Source: an uncultured Erythrobacter sp. (lineage in GTDB: Bacteria; Pseudomonadota; Alphaproteobacteria; Sphingomonadales; Sphingomonadaceae). From it: a DNA stretch of 64,000 bases. The stretch spans positions 1 to 64,000 of the forward strand of contig CANLZP010000002.1 of the NCBI GenBank assembly GCA_947495695.1, given 5' to 3'. Positions 36,043-48,043 of this stretch are shown here, piece after piece; positions within the stretch are counted from its first letter, which is position 1; each line of letters begins with the position of its first letter. The notes below the pieces were generated by a model. The model saw only the letters and a list, made by a program, of their open reading frames with translations, had not been told where the DNA came from and ran no database searches. The position numbers and the translations under genes were made by a program.

Positions 36043-36531
36043 GTGCAATTGGGAAAAGGCGTCGAGTGGACCACGCATATCTGCACCGTTTTGGCGATCC
36101 TGCCGGACCAGGCGGGCATAAGTGTTGATGCGCTGGCCGAATTTTTTGAAGTGCCCTCAGCCTATCTGGCCAAGCAGATGCAACTTTTGCGCCGCGCCGG
36201 CATCGTTGCCTCCGTGCGTGGCAAGGGCGGCGGATATCGCCTTGCCTGCGCTGTGGATGCGATAAGCTTGTTGGACATAGTGAACGCCATTGATGGCCCG
36301 TCACCTGCATTCCGGTGCACCGAGATCAGGCAGAATGGTCCATGCGGTCTAAAGCGCAAGGACTGCACAAAACCATGCGAGATCGCCGCGGCATTCAGTG
36401 CGGCAGAACAAGTGTATCGGGATACTTTGGCCGCCAAGTCATTGGCTTCGATCATGCAGGAAGCAGCGATGAACTCTTCGCCCGAGCATTTGTTGGGCAT
36501 TGCCCAATGGGTTGGGCGAGAGGCGGGATAA
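36043..36531 (+). CDS. Rrf2 family transcriptional regulator
   Basis: This 162-residue winged-helix regulator has a HTH (about 24-52, with ISVDALAEFFEVPSAYLAKQMQLL), the wing RGKGGGYRLA, and a Cys cluster C92, C101, C108, C112 that could hold an iron-sulfur cluster as in IscR, NsrR or RsrR. The chosen start is GTG with AAGGAG seven bases upstream; the upstream in-frame codons run through the operator palindromes. It probably represses itself and the divergent membrane protein in response to redox, nitric oxide or iron status. Confidence 0.88.
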   Translation: MQLGKGVEWTTHICTVLAILPDQAGISVDALAEFFEVPSAYLAKQMQLLRRAGIVASVRGKGGGYRLACAVDAISLLDIVNAIDGPSPAFRCTEIRQNGPCGLKRKDCTKPCEIAAAFSAAEQVYRDTLAAKSLASIMQEAAMNSSPEHLLGIAQWVGREAG

Positions 36532-36542
36532 TTGTGGCTCAA

Positions 36543-36573
36543 CGAAAAAGGGCGACCCGTTCAGGCCGCCCTT
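36543..36573 (-). terminator. intrinsic terminator of the atp operon
   Basis: On the minus strand AAGGGCG pairs with CGCCCTT around a 12-base loop and is followed by a T-rich tract. It lies 30 bases after the atpC stop and just after the convergent Rrf2 stop. Confidence 0.8.
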
Positions 36574-36603
36574 CTTGAAGTGCTAGTGATCGAAAATGCC
36601 CAA

Positions 36604-36864
36604 TCAGGCTTCTTCGACATGCTCCGCCAAAACGGTCAGGCCGGTTTCGCCAACTTCGGCAAAGCCGCCGCGCACTTCAATCGTTTCAGGCGCTGCGCCT
36701 TCGGTCTTATAGACCTGCACCGCGCCATCGCGGATGGTCGACATGAAAGGCGCATGGCCTTCCAAAACGCCGAATTCGCCTTCTGCGCCGGGCACGACGA
36801 CCATGTGGACGTCTTCGCTGCGGACCTGCTTGGCAGGGGTTACGAGTTCAAAGTGGAGTGGCAT
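36604..36864 (-). CDS. atpC: ATP synthase F1 epsilon subunit
   Basis: The 86-residue epsilon subunit consists of only the N-terminal beta-sandwich ([17 protein letters not shown], then [20 protein letters not shown]). The usual C-terminal helical hairpin (length about 130) is missing, as in a number of alphaproteobacteria. Because that hairpin can inhibit ATP hydrolysis, its absence suggests another mode of control. It is the last gene of the operon; the terminator follows. Confidence 0.95.
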   Translation of the reverse strand: MPLHFELVTPAKQVRSEDVHMVVVPGAEGEFGVLEGHAPFMSTIRDGAVQVYKTEGAAPETIEVRGGFAEVGETGLTVLAEHVEEA

Positions 36865-36886
36865 GTGTTTGTTTCCTTAGGCGCTC

Positions 36887-38353
<1,467 letters not shown>

Positions 38354-38364
38354 TTAGCCTTACT

Positions 38365-39234
38365 TTACAGCGCTTCTGCGCCAGCAATAATTTCAATAAG
38401 TTCGGTGGTGATCGCGGCCTGACGGCTGCGGTTGTATTGGATCGTCAGCTTCTGGATCAGATCGCCGGCGTTACGCGTGGCGTTGTCCATTGCAGTCATC
38501 GAAGCGCCTTGCTCCGATGCTTCACGTTCAAGCAGCGCGCCGAACAGCTGCGTCTTCACATAACGTGGCAGCAGTTCTTCGAGGATTTCCTCTTCGCCGG
38601 GCTCATATTCAACCACGGCATCGCTGTCTTCGGCAACCTCTGGCGAGGGGACCGGGATCAGCTGTGTCGTGGTCGGGTTCTGGACCAGCGCCGATTGGAA
38701 TTTCGGGCGGATCAGATGCGCAACGTCAAACTGGTCAGCGTCAAACATTTCGATCAGCTCGGCAGCAATGCCGTCTGCTTCTTCAAAGCCCGGCGTGCGG
38801 ACATTCGACGTGTCGTAATGCTTGGCGATGCCATTGGGATATTCGCGTGTAATCGGTGCGCGACCCTTTTTGCCGACGAGGTAGAAGGACACGTCCTTGC
38901 CCTCGGCGATCAATCGCTTGGCCTGCAGCTTGGCTTCTTTGACCAAATTGGCGTTCAGACCACCGCAAAGACCTTTGTCTGTATTAACAAGCACCAGCAT
39001 GTGACGCTGATCCTTGCCATTGCCAGCCAAAAGCTTGGGCGCACTGTCTCCAGACACCTTGCTCGCAAGCGAGGCCATAACCGCGCTCAAACGCTCGGCA
39101 TAGGGACGGCCAGCCTCGGCAGCAGCCTGCGCACGGCGAAGTTTCGCCGCGGCGACCATCTGCTTGGCTTTGGTGATCTTCTGGGTCGATTTAACCGACC
39201 CAATCCGATCCTTGAGTTCTTTCAATGAGGGCAC
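38365..39234 (-). CDS. atpG: ATP synthase F1 gamma subunit
   Basis: This is the rotor shaft of F1, 289 residues. It has the N-terminal coiled coil [20 protein letters not shown] and the C-terminal [17 protein letters not shown] followed by a [10 protein letters not shown] helix, both conserved. The start is GTG with GGGAG ten bases upstream. It lies 12 bases after atpA. Confidence 0.97.
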   Translation of the reverse strand: MPSLKELKDRIGSVKSTQKITKAKQMVAAAKLRRAQAAAEAGRPYAERLSAVMASLASKVSGDSAPKLLAGNGKDQRHMLVLVNTDKGLCGGLNANLVKEAKLQAKRLIAEGKDVSFYLVGKKGRAPITREYPNGIAKHYDTSNVRTPGFEEADGIAAELIEMFDADQFDVAHLIRPKFQSALVQNPTTTQLIPVPSPEVAEDSDAVVEYEPGEEEILEELLPRYVKTQLFGALLEREASEQGASMTAMDNATRNAGDLIQKLTIQYNRSRQAAITTELIEIIAGAEAL

Positions 39235-39246
39235 TGAGGCGCTCCC

Positions 39247-40779
<1,533 letters not shown>

Positions 40780-40806
40780 TTAGCCTTTTCTGAGCGGCGT
40801 CAGCCG

Positions 40807-41364
40807 TCAGCCTTCTTTCATCTTGTTCGCGAGGGAATTCAAACGGGTACGGATTGAACCGTCGATACGCTTCGATCCGATAGTTACGACGAGGCCGCCC
40901 AGAAGTTCCGGGTCGACACTTGATTTGAGCATTACGGTGCGGCCTTCGCGCGCGGTCAGCTTGTCCTTCAAAGCAGCAAGCTGATCATCGCTGAGCGCGT
41001 GTGCGCTGGTGACGTCGGCGGTCACTTCGCCGCGCTGTGCAGCGGCAATGGTCTGAAATGCGGCGATCACTTCGCCCAAATGACCAAGGCGACGGTTCTG
41101 AGCCAGTACACCAAGAAAATTCTGTGTCAGTTCGGACAAGCCCAAAACAGGCGCGATGCCAGCCAATGCTTTCTCGGCATCGGTGCGCGACACTTTGGGG
41201 TTGGTCGTCAGCTCGCGCATGACGTCCGATTCGGTCAAAGCCTGTTGCAATGTGTCGAGGTCTGATTCGACAGCTGAGACCGTTCCTGCTTCTGAGGAAA
41301 GATCAAACAGAGCAGAGGCGTAACGCCCTGCCAGGCTAGCCTGAATGCCGGCGGAAATATCCAC
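40807..41364 (-). CDS. atpH: ATP synthase F1 delta subunit
   Basis: This stator subunit joins F1 to the peripheral stalk, 185 residues. [14 protein letters not shown] opens the helical domain and [28 protein letters not shown] closes the protein. I chose GTG at 41364, preceded by AAGGACGG, because it gives the usual length; a much longer open frame to 41652 overlaps the divergent dioxygenase gene and is not expected to be translated. It is the first gene of atpHAGDC; the Fo genes are elsewhere, as usual in this class. Confidence 0.95.
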   Translation of the reverse strand: MDISAGIQASLAGRYASALFDLSSEAGTVSAVESDLDTLQQALTESDVMRELTTNPKVSRTDAEKALAGIAPVLGLSELTQNFLGVLAQNRRLGHLGEVIAAFQTIAAAQRGEVTADVTSAHALSDDQLAALKDKLTAREGRTVMLKSSVDPELLGGLVVTIGSKRIDGSIRTRLNSLANKMKEG

Positions 41365-41627
41365 GCGCTTACCGTCCTTTAAGGTCCGAAAAATAACGAT
41401 GCGTTGCTTTGTCGGTTCCGGGGTGTTTCCGATGGATCGCAACCACCTCGGCAAAGCTGGCGCGCGCCTAGCATCCGGTATGCTGCGATGCAACCCGCAA
41501 GTCTCGCGATTTATGCTCAATCTTCCGGCGCGTCGCGTCCGGGGCGCTTGGACTTCTATACTTGCGTCGAATGCGGATTCACGGCAACAAATGTTGCAAG
41601 AGCAAAAAGCTCGCAGGAGAGGACGAA

Positions 41628-42455
41628 ATGCAACTGACCCCAATGGCTCCAAAATGTGGAGTGGAAGTTTCCGGTGTGACGCTGGCGGGATGCAGCGACG
41701 CTGAATTGGCCGAGATCAAGACGGCGATCTACGAACATGGCGTAGCGGTGTTTCGCGATCAGGAATTCTCGCCTGAAGAACACATAAGGTTCGGGCGTCG
41801 TTGGGGCGGGATTGATGTGAACAACTATTTCCCACTGCAGGACGATTTCAATGAAATCGCTGTGGTCAAAAAAGAAGCCGATCAATCCACCAATATTGGC
41901 GGGGCTTGGCATACCGATCATTCCTATGACCAGATCCCAGCAATGGGTTCGGTTCTGGTGGCCCGCGATCTACCTCCCAAGGGAGGCGACACGGAATGGG
42001 CGCATATGGGAGCTGCCTATGATGCATTGCCAGATGATCTAAAGGCCGAAATCGAAGGATTGGAAGCGTTCCACACTGCCGATCATGTATATAAGGCCGA
42101 TGGTCTGTATGCGCAGACCGATATGGGCAAGAGCCTGCGCGGTCAGGATTTAAAGACTGGAGCGGTGCATCCAGTGGTGATCCGTCACCCGCAAACCGGC
42201 CGCAAGTTGCTCTATGTAAATACAGCTTTCACGATCAATTTTGTCGGGCAAACACGCGAGGAAAGCCTGCCTTTGCTGAACCGGCTGTGTGATGCCGCTT
42301 TGACGGATGACAATCAGTGCCGGCTACAATGGAAGCCGGGCACGGTGGCGATCTGGGACAACCGCACCAGCTGGCACAATGCGATCAACGATTACGCCGG
42401 CCATCGCCGCGAAATGCACCGCATCACGTTGAGTGGGGAAGCGCTGGCGGCGTAA
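41628..42455 (+). CDS. TauD/TfdA family Fe(II)/2-oxoglutarate dioxygenase
   Basis: The 275-residue non-heme iron dioxygenase has the facial triad His95-x-Asp97 (in [10 protein letters not shown]) and His250 (in TSWHNAIND). Arg260 or 261 in GHRREMHR would bind 2-oxoglutarate. The ATG has AGGAGAGGA upstream. Related enzymes release sulfite from taurine or cleave aryloxyalkanoates; the substrate here is not determined by context. It is a single gene divergent from atpH, followed by a short repeat. Confidence 0.88.
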   Translation: MQLTPMAPKCGVEVSGVTLAGCSDAELAEIKTAIYEHGVAVFRDQEFSPEEHIRFGRRWGGIDVNNYFPLQDDFNEIAVVKKEADQSTNIGGAWHTDHSYDQIPAMGSVLVARDLPPKGGDTEWAHMGAAYDALPDDLKAEIEGLEAFHTADHVYKADGLYAQTDMGKSLRGQDLKTGAVHPVVIRHPQTGRKLLYVNTAFTINFVGQTREESLPLLNRLCDAALTDDNQCRLQWKPGTVAIWDNRTSWHNAINDYAGHRREMHRITLSGEALAA

Positions 42456-42458
42456 TTT

Positions 42459-42530
42459 GTTGCGCTACCGCTTCGCTACATGAGAGCGGTGTTCGTTGCG
42501 CTACCGCTTCGCTACTTGAGCGCGTTGCTT
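42459..42530. repeat. 36-bp tandem repeat with a 21-bp identical core
   Basis: A 21-base core ending in ctaccgcttcgctac occurs at 42459-42479 and 42495-42515, a period of 36. The second copy continues as ttgagcgcg, so the opposite strand contains CTCAAGTAGCGAAGCG, the same 16-mer seen in the holC-proximal repeat at 17226-17241. The repeat begins four bases after the dioxygenase stop and ends at the stop of the convergent protease gene. Confidence 0.8.
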
Positions 42531-44106
42531 ACTTGTCGACAAGATTTGGGGCGGCGGGGCGTGATGCACAACTATACACCAGACGTTCGTTGGGGCGGTT
42601 CGGCAACAGCGACATAATCCCTGCCTGCTGCTCGCCCAGCTGCTTGGCCGCGTCAGTCAGGCCGCATTGCGGCGGGTCATAATCTCCGCGAGCCACGCGT
42701 GCCTGGCGCATTGCGTTGCGGCCCAACAGATAGCGGTCTGTGCGGAAGGTCCGGGTCTGCGGGTCATACATATTGACCGAAACCGTTTCTTCTTCATCAG
42801 TGACCAGAACGCGGCTCCATTGACCACCAACAAAGCCATATTGGGTGCGCCCATTGACGCAGCCGTCTGCGGCCCAGTCAAATTCAACATCATCGGTGCG
42901 GGCGCCGGTCACGCGGCTTCGCTCGGGCAGCAAGGTGCACAGTAAGGTGCCATCGCCAGCAACAGAATTTGGGTCGCCATCGCTCGTCAGATGATCTCCC
43001 ATGGCAAGTTCCACTCGCTCATCGATCTCTTCCAGACCAGGGCGGGTCATCCATAGGGCAATCGCGCCCAACAGGGCGGCAAAGGCAATAGTGCCCGCCA
43101 CGATCATCAGCTTATGTTGGCCTTCCTTGCTGCGCATCTGCTGGGCGACGTAGCTTGCACCAATTGCTATCAGCAGCAACAGCATGGCTGCGGCCATAGC
43201 GTTTTCGCGCTCTTCCATAACCGCAATCTGCGCTTCCAATTGAGCCCGGCTACGCTTGCTTTGCAGGTCAGCTTCGCGCGCTGCCATCCTTTCGCGCGCG
43301 TCGCTGCGCAGCGCGTTCAATCGGGCGCGCTCTGCAACATCCAAATCATCAAGACTGCGGCAGGGCAGCGCATTGACCCGCGCCTCTATGTTATTGGCAC
43401 GCAGAAATGGCAGCAGCTCGCGCATCGATACGGCAAAGTAAAACTCGGCATCGGATCCATCCGAATCCGCCCCAAAGCTGTTGACGCCAACCACGCGGCC
43501 GCAACTATCCAGCAATGGCCCGCCCGAATTTCCGCGAGCGATAGGAGCGGTGTGCAAAATTGTGTCAAACTGGCGCGAAGGGCGCTGACCTGACAGGAAG
43601 CCGCGGCTTTTTACCGGCGGTTGCGAGCGGAAGATGTCGCCAATCTCCAGCCCCTGTGCGCGGTCTACATTCATCGGATATCCGACAGCAGAAACCTCGC
43701 CCATATCGCCGGTGATGCCGCCCGACAGGGTCAGTTGCGGCAATTGCAGGCTACCCTCGGTAATCTCGATCAGGGCCAGATCATTGCGCGGGCTCATCGC
43801 TATGGGTTTGCCATAGGCGGCCTCGTCGCCCTCTGACGGGACAATCCCGATCCTCAAAGTGTCGTCCTGCAAGGCCTCGCGCACAACATGGGCATTGGTG
43901 ATGATCTTGGTGGGGGTGATGGCAAAACCGCTGCCATGGCTGACCGGATAAACCTCTTTCCCATCGGTGCCGATCAATACCACTCGGACTACGCCGCGCG
44001 CTGCGGCCTCGATATCGGCTGGGTCCGCTTGTGCCGGAGTGGCAGGAGCGATCGCCAATGCCAAAAAGCCCATAGCGCCCAAGAAGAAGGTCATGATCCG
44101 TTGCAT
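42529..44106 (-). CDS. trypsin-like serine protease with two membrane helices and a C-terminal sensor-like domain
   Basis: The 525-residue protein has a signal peptide (about 1-27) and a trypsin-like domain (about 33-240) with His73 in TNAHVV, Asp109 in RNDLAL and Ser194 in GNSGGPL. A charged coiled coil follows (about 250-303), then two hydrophobic helices (about 304-322 and 333-353) and a 170-residue soluble domain. This topology differs from HtrA/Deg proteins, which have PDZ domains. I chose the ATG at 44106; the frame continues to a TTG at 44142. It is divergent from ada with an 80-base gap. Confidence 0.82.
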   Translation of the reverse strand: MQRIMTFFLGAMGFLALAIAPATPAQADPADIEAAARGVVRVVLIGTDGKEVYPVSHGSGFAITPTKIITNAHVVREALQDDTLRIGIVPSEGDEAAYGKPIAMSPRNDLALIEITEGSLQLPQLTLSGGITGDMGEVSAVGYPMNVDRAQGLEIGDIFRSQPPVKSRGFLSGQRPSRQFDTILHTAPIARGNSGGPLLDSCGRVVGVNSFGADSDGSDAEFYFAVSMRELLPFLRANNIEARVNALPCRSLDDLDVAERARLNALRSDARERMAAREADLQSKRSRAQLEAQIAVMEERENAMAAAMLLLLIAIGASYVAQQMRSKEGQHKLMIVAGTIAFAALLGAIALWMTRPGLEEIDERVELAMGDHLTSDGDPNSVAGDGTLLCTLLPERSRVTGARTDDVEFDWAADGCVNGRTQYGFVGGQWSRVLVTDEEETVSVNMYDPQTRTFRTDRYLLGRNAMRQARVARGDYDPPQCGLTDAAKQLGEQQAGIMSLLPNRPNERLVYSCASRPAAPNLVDK

Positions 44107-44185
44107 AGGCAGCTGTTTGCAGGGCAATTGCTTTGACCGCAAGCTTCAGGATGCGTCTGTGCTCAGACTTGGTTAGAAGGTGGTC

Positions 44186-45226
44186 ATGAACCAGATTGCA
44201 GATCTGACAGATGATAAGGCGTGGGAGGCCGTGATGCGCCGTGACCGCGCCTTTGATGGACGCTTTGTCACCGGCGTGCTGACAACCGGCATATATTGCC
44301 GTCCCAGTTGCGCGGCGCGGCATCCAACTCGAAAGAATGTGCGCTTTTTCGCCGATGGTCTTGCAGCGCAAAGCGCTGGGCTGCGCGCTTGCAAACGGTG
44401 CATGCCGGACGATGTCGGGCGCGATGAAGCTGCGGTACTGAAAGCAATTCAGGCTATCAAACAACGTGAGGGACGCGCCACGCTTGAGCATTTGGCGCAG
44501 CTTACCGGATATTCCGCGGCGCATTTCCAGCGCGTGTTCAAACGCGCCACGGGCATGTCACCGGCGGTTTATACGCGTGCTTTGCGAGAGGAGCGGGCTC
44601 GCGAGGCATTGACCGCATCCAACACTGTCAGCGATGCAATGTATGACGCAGGGTATGAAGCGCCCAGCCGCTTTTACGATGCGATGGAGGGAAAATTGGG
44701 CATGGCAGCAAGCGATTGGAGCAAGGGCGGGGCTGGGATCACCATCCACTGGGCCACAGTCGAAACATCGCTGGGCACCATGTTGGTGGCGGCAACGGCC
44801 AAGGGCGTGTGCTGCTTGTCCTTCAATGAAGGCGAGGAACATTTGCGCGCGCGTTTTCCCAAGGCCGAATTGCGTGTCGGCGACGAGGCCTTTGAAAAAT
44901 TGCTCAGCCAGATTGTTGATGCAGTCGAGCAACCGGCATCGAACAACGCGCATATCCCGCTTGATGTGAAAGGCACCGCATTCCAGCAGCGGGTATGGCA
45001 GGCCTTGCGAGATATACCGGCCGGCGAGACGCGGTCCTATGGTGAATTGGCAGCCGCTCTGGGCAATCCCAAGGCCAGCCGCGCTGTGGGCGGAGCCAAC
45101 GGGGCCAACAACATTGCCGTGCTGATCCCTTGCCACCGGGTGGTGCAAGGCGATGGCAGCCTGGGTGGCTATGCCTATGGGCCGGACATCAAAAGCGAAT
45201 TGTTGCGGCGCGAAGGTCACAAGTAA
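44186..45226 (+). CDS. ada: bifunctional DNA-methylphosphotriester/O6-alkylguanine methyltransferase and regulator Ada
   Basis: Ada repairs alkylated DNA and activates the adaptive response. The 346-residue protein has the N-terminal zinc site with Cys38, Cys42, Cys69 and Cys72, where Cys38 accepts methyl from phosphotriesters. An AraC-type HTH follows (about 95-185, with AHFQRVFKRATGMSPAVYTRALR), then the O6-methylguanine domain with Cys316 in PCHRV. The ATG at 44186 has AGAAGG five bases upstream; a GTG at 44180 is a weaker option. No alkB or alkA follows. Confidence 0.96.
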   Translation: MNQIADLTDDKAWEAVMRRDRAFDGRFVTGVLTTGIYCRPSCAARHPTRKNVRFFADGLAAQSAGLRACKRCMPDDVGRDEAAVLKAIQAIKQREGRATLEHLAQLTGYSAAHFQRVFKRATGMSPAVYTRALREERAREALTASNTVSDAMYDAGYEAPSRFYDAMEGKLGMAASDWSKGGAGITIHWATVETSLGTMLVAATAKGVCCLSFNEGEEHLRARFPKAELRVGDEAFEKLLSQIVDAVEQPASNNAHIPLDVKGTAFQQRVWQALRDIPAGETRSYGELAAALGNPKASRAVGGANGANNIAVLIPCHRVVQGDGSLGGYAYGPDIKSELLRREGHK

Positions 45227-45327
45227 GGATGGCCAATTCACGCGCTCGCGAGAATGGCGAAATCAGGGCGTCCGCTAACTACCCATTTGCGGACAGCCGT
45301 TATTAGTCGCTGGCGCCAGGACAAACC

Positions 45328-47331
45328 TCAATCGCTGTCCGCGTGGCCCAAATAATTCTCAATAGATTCATATCTCAGTGGACGACCGAGGAAGCGTTCG
45401 ATCATTTCATCGGGCGAGCGAGTGGCACCGTTTTTTAGCACGATGTCTCGGTACGCAATTGCTGTCTCCTTGTCGTTCAGTCCCACCTCCAGAAAGCGGC
45501 TGAGCAAGTCTTGCGCTATTACCTGTGACCAACTGTAAGCGTAGTAGTTCGATGAGTTGTTTGCCAGAGGCCCCCAAGCTGCCCAAGGGGCTCCTGTGTC
45601 GAGAGGAACGTCGGAATATCGTCCGAATTCCTGATTGAACGTCACGGAAAAGTCCGCATCAGGCGTAGCATCGTAGTAAGCGATACTGACCGCCGACAGC
45701 CCCAGAGAGCGGCTCATGGCCAGCGCCCGGCCAGAAGTTCGGGCCAGATTCATTCGATCAACCAATTCACGCGGGATGACCTCGCCATCGGGATTCCTAG
45801 CGAAAGAGGCCAGAGTTTCGTAATCCCACGCCCATTCCTCGAGAAACTGCGAAGGAGCCTCCCACATATCGCTGGGTGTCATATCCCGTGATGCTAATGC
45901 TAGCGCCTGGTGATCTGCATACAGCCCTTCGATCAAATGGCCGAACTCGTGTAAGAATGTCTCTACGTCGCTATGCGACATCGGCCCTTCGGCGGGAAAG
46001 TTGGTGGCCAGCAGTTTAATCGGGATGTCGCCGCCCTCCACGCCGACACGGAACTCCATCTGCTGATAGTGGCCAAATTTGCCTTCGCGCGGACTGAGAT
46101 CAAGGTAGAAACGCCCGACCAGATCGTCGCCTTCATACATCTCCCAAGCCGTTACACCGCCAGCCCAAACCTCGGTCTCCCATTCAACAAACCGAACATC
46201 GAACATCCGGCTCATAAGGTCGAAAATGCCCTGCTGCACGGCGGGCAAGGTGAAGTATTGCCGAACTTCATTCTGATCGACGCCGAATTTCTCCGAGGAA
46301 AGCAGGTTGCTGAAATATGCGATATCGTAGGCCTTAAGCTGCTCGACGCCGGGATCGCGCTGCTGCGCGAACGCAAGCAGCTCATCATATTCGCGCTTTG
46401 CGGCAGCACTAACGACCACGTGCATTCGCTCAAGAAACTCCGCCGCGCGTTCGGGTGATCCCATCATTGTGTCGGCCATTGCTGCGTGCGCATGACTTGG
46501 AAAGCCGAGCAAGCGCGCCTGCTGATCGCGTAAGCGGACCAGCTCGCGGAGAACCGTAGCATTCTCGGGAAACGCGCGGTTCGACCGAGCCGTGGACATT
46601 TTCCGACGCGCTTCACGATCGTGAGCGAATGTGAGAACAGGTAAGGAATCGGGGTTAGAGGTAGTCACGTCAATTAGCCCGTTATCGCCTAAAGGATGGG
46701 CTAGGAACCAGTCCTCGGGCAGCCCCGCAAGCTCACCTGGGTCAAACTCAGCGCTTAGCCCGCCATCGACAATATTGCGGGCGAACTGCGCAGCAACTTC
46801 GCTAATCTGGTTGTTCAGTTCCTCCAGTTGGACCCGAGTTTCCGCCGAGCGGTCCACTCCGCCTAGTCGATAAATCAGCAACAAACGGTCTAGTGGATAA
46901 CGCAGGTCTTGCGGGACTTCTGAGTCAGGGATGGCAGCGATGCGGTCGTAGATTGCCCTCGAGGTCCAAGCTCGGCCATAAAGAGAATCAAGACGGATCA
47001 GGCAAGCTTGCCCTGAGTCCCTCACCTCTGCATTCTTGTCGAGATTAAACCAGACAGCGGCTTCCCCTCGCGCAGCAGTGTTCGCTCGCACGAAGTCATC
47101 GAGAGCCTGAAGATCGCCTGAAATTGTTGCGGGACCCTGGCGCATTTCTAAGGCTTCGATCGAAGCATTCCCTATCGAAACGGCCTGTTCACAGCGGGCA
47201 TCGGCAATTTCTTTAGTTTGCGGAACAACAATCAGCTCTGCGGTAAAAGTGTCGATCTGTTGATCGAGTGGTTGCATCGCAAATGCCGGACCAGCGATCG
47301 TAGAAAGCACGATGAGATAGGAAATACGCAT
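45328..47331 (-). CDS. M3 family metallopeptidase (oligopeptidase/dipeptidyl carboxypeptidase type), exported
   Basis: The 667-residue protein has a signal peptide ending at AFA (residue 18) and the zinc motif HEFGH at 461-465 with a downstream Glu in EAPSQFLEEW, as in M3 peptidases. YYAYSWSQVIAQDL near the C terminus is a family substrate-binding block. The signal suggests a periplasmic role in peptide breakdown. I chose the ATG at 47331 with GGGAGG upstream; the frame extends 11 codons further. It is a single-gene unit. Confidence 0.92.
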   Translation of the reverse strand: MRISYLIVLSTIAGPAFAMQPLDQQIDTFTAELIVVPQTKEIADARCEQAVSIGNASIEALEMRQGPATISGDLQALDDFVRANTAARGEAAVWFNLDKNAEVRDSGQACLIRLDSLYGRAWTSRAIYDRIAAIPDSEVPQDLRYPLDRLLLIYRLGGVDRSAETRVQLEELNNQISEVAAQFARNIVDGGLSAEFDPGELAGLPEDWFLAHPLGDNGLIDVTTSNPDSLPVLTFAHDREARRKMSTARSNRAFPENATVLRELVRLRDQQARLLGFPSHAHAAMADTMMGSPERAAEFLERMHVVVSAAAKREYDELLAFAQQRDPGVEQLKAYDIAYFSNLLSSEKFGVDQNEVRQYFTLPAVQQGIFDLMSRMFDVRFVEWETEVWAGGVTAWEMYEGDDLVGRFYLDLSPREGKFGHYQQMEFRVGVEGGDIPIKLLATNFPAEGPMSHSDVETFLHEFGHLIEGLYADHQALALASRDMTPSDMWEAPSQFLEEWAWDYETLASFARNPDGEVIPRELVDRMNLARTSGRALAMSRSLGLSAVSIAYYDATPDADFSVTFNQEFGRYSDVPLDTGAPWAAWGPLANNSSNYYAYSWSQVIAQDLLSRFLEVGLNDKETAIAYRDIVLKNGATRSPDEMIERFLGRPLRYESIENYLGHADSD

Positions 47332-47434
47332 AAAGCCTCCCTTTAGCACAGTAACCAGAACCAACGTGCTTGGACGCGAGATAACCGATTATGTGACAAG
47401 CAGGAAGCGTCCTGAAGGAAGGGCTGCTTCCCGC

Positions 47435-47740
47435 CCAGTTTCAGACCAATCGCTCGATACAATTTGCGCGGGAAGCCGGGCTCTGCCTTGGCCACCGCTG
47501 CCTGTTAGGTCGGGCGGGCGGCAAGGTTCAAGTTAGCGCCCCAATTGCGAAACAGCGGCGGCTCCATCCGTGGGCAGATAGGTGTCGGTGTTCTGCCAGA
47601 CGTCGAAAAACCGCTCTTCCTCGGCCAGGCAAGCCTGAAAGGCTGGCCGGGTGCGGATACGCCCCATCCATTGCGCGAGCAGCGGCCACCTGCTGGCGTC
47701 CACCGCTTCGCCAGCCCTTTCGAACATGCAAAGCTGCGAA
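47435..47740 (-). repeat. left copy of a ~305-bp GST 3'-end duplication
   Basis: This block matches 55983-56287 in the same orientation, with about two dozen mismatches by eye. It contains the last ~65 codons of the GST at 56082-56786 (MFERAGEAVDASRW to AAVSQLGR at 47533-47727) and, beyond its stop, the vestige of a second GST C terminus. The homology stops abruptly near 47740. Confidence 0.85.
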
Positions 47741-47915
47741 CAGCTTCGAAAAGCTCCGGTGCGGTCTGAGCTTCGCGTAAGCTACGATTATTGGGCATTA
47801 CAAAATCAGGACGAATATGAGCATCTTCGAGGACAGTTCGGAGCCATGCGAAGCACGCGATAAGCCATTCGAATTCTTCACGGTCAATAGGAGGCTTTGG
47901 GCGAAAAAACTGCAT
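47505..47915 (-). pseudogene. chimeric pseudogene: truncated hypothetical gene joined to GST remnant
   Basis: From the ATG at 47915 the frame encodes MQFFRPKPPIDREEFEWL and continues to about residue 58 (ELFEAVRS), with a composition like a genuine conserved protein start. At about 47740 it runs into the duplicated GST fragment in a different reading frame and ends as non-native sequence. The GST fragment keeps its own frame (47533-47727) but lacks the N-terminal two thirds. The 5' part therefore appears to be a gene cut off by the recombination that placed the GST fragment here. I do not recognise its full-length family with certainty. Confidence 0.65.
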
Positions 47916-48043
47916 AGATCTATGCCGCCAAGGTACATGCGTTTGTCAAGACGTCTTGGTGTAAGGCGATGGCAGCATTGATGGCTATTCCTATGGCGCC
48001 GGATAACTGCCAAAGAGCAATCACCCGGCGCTTCATCATCTGA

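Noticed and set aside
45270-45296. GTCCGC/GCGGAC inverted repeat between ada and the M3 gene
   Set aside because: The stem is only six bases with a long loop and no T tract, so it is too weak to call as a terminator.
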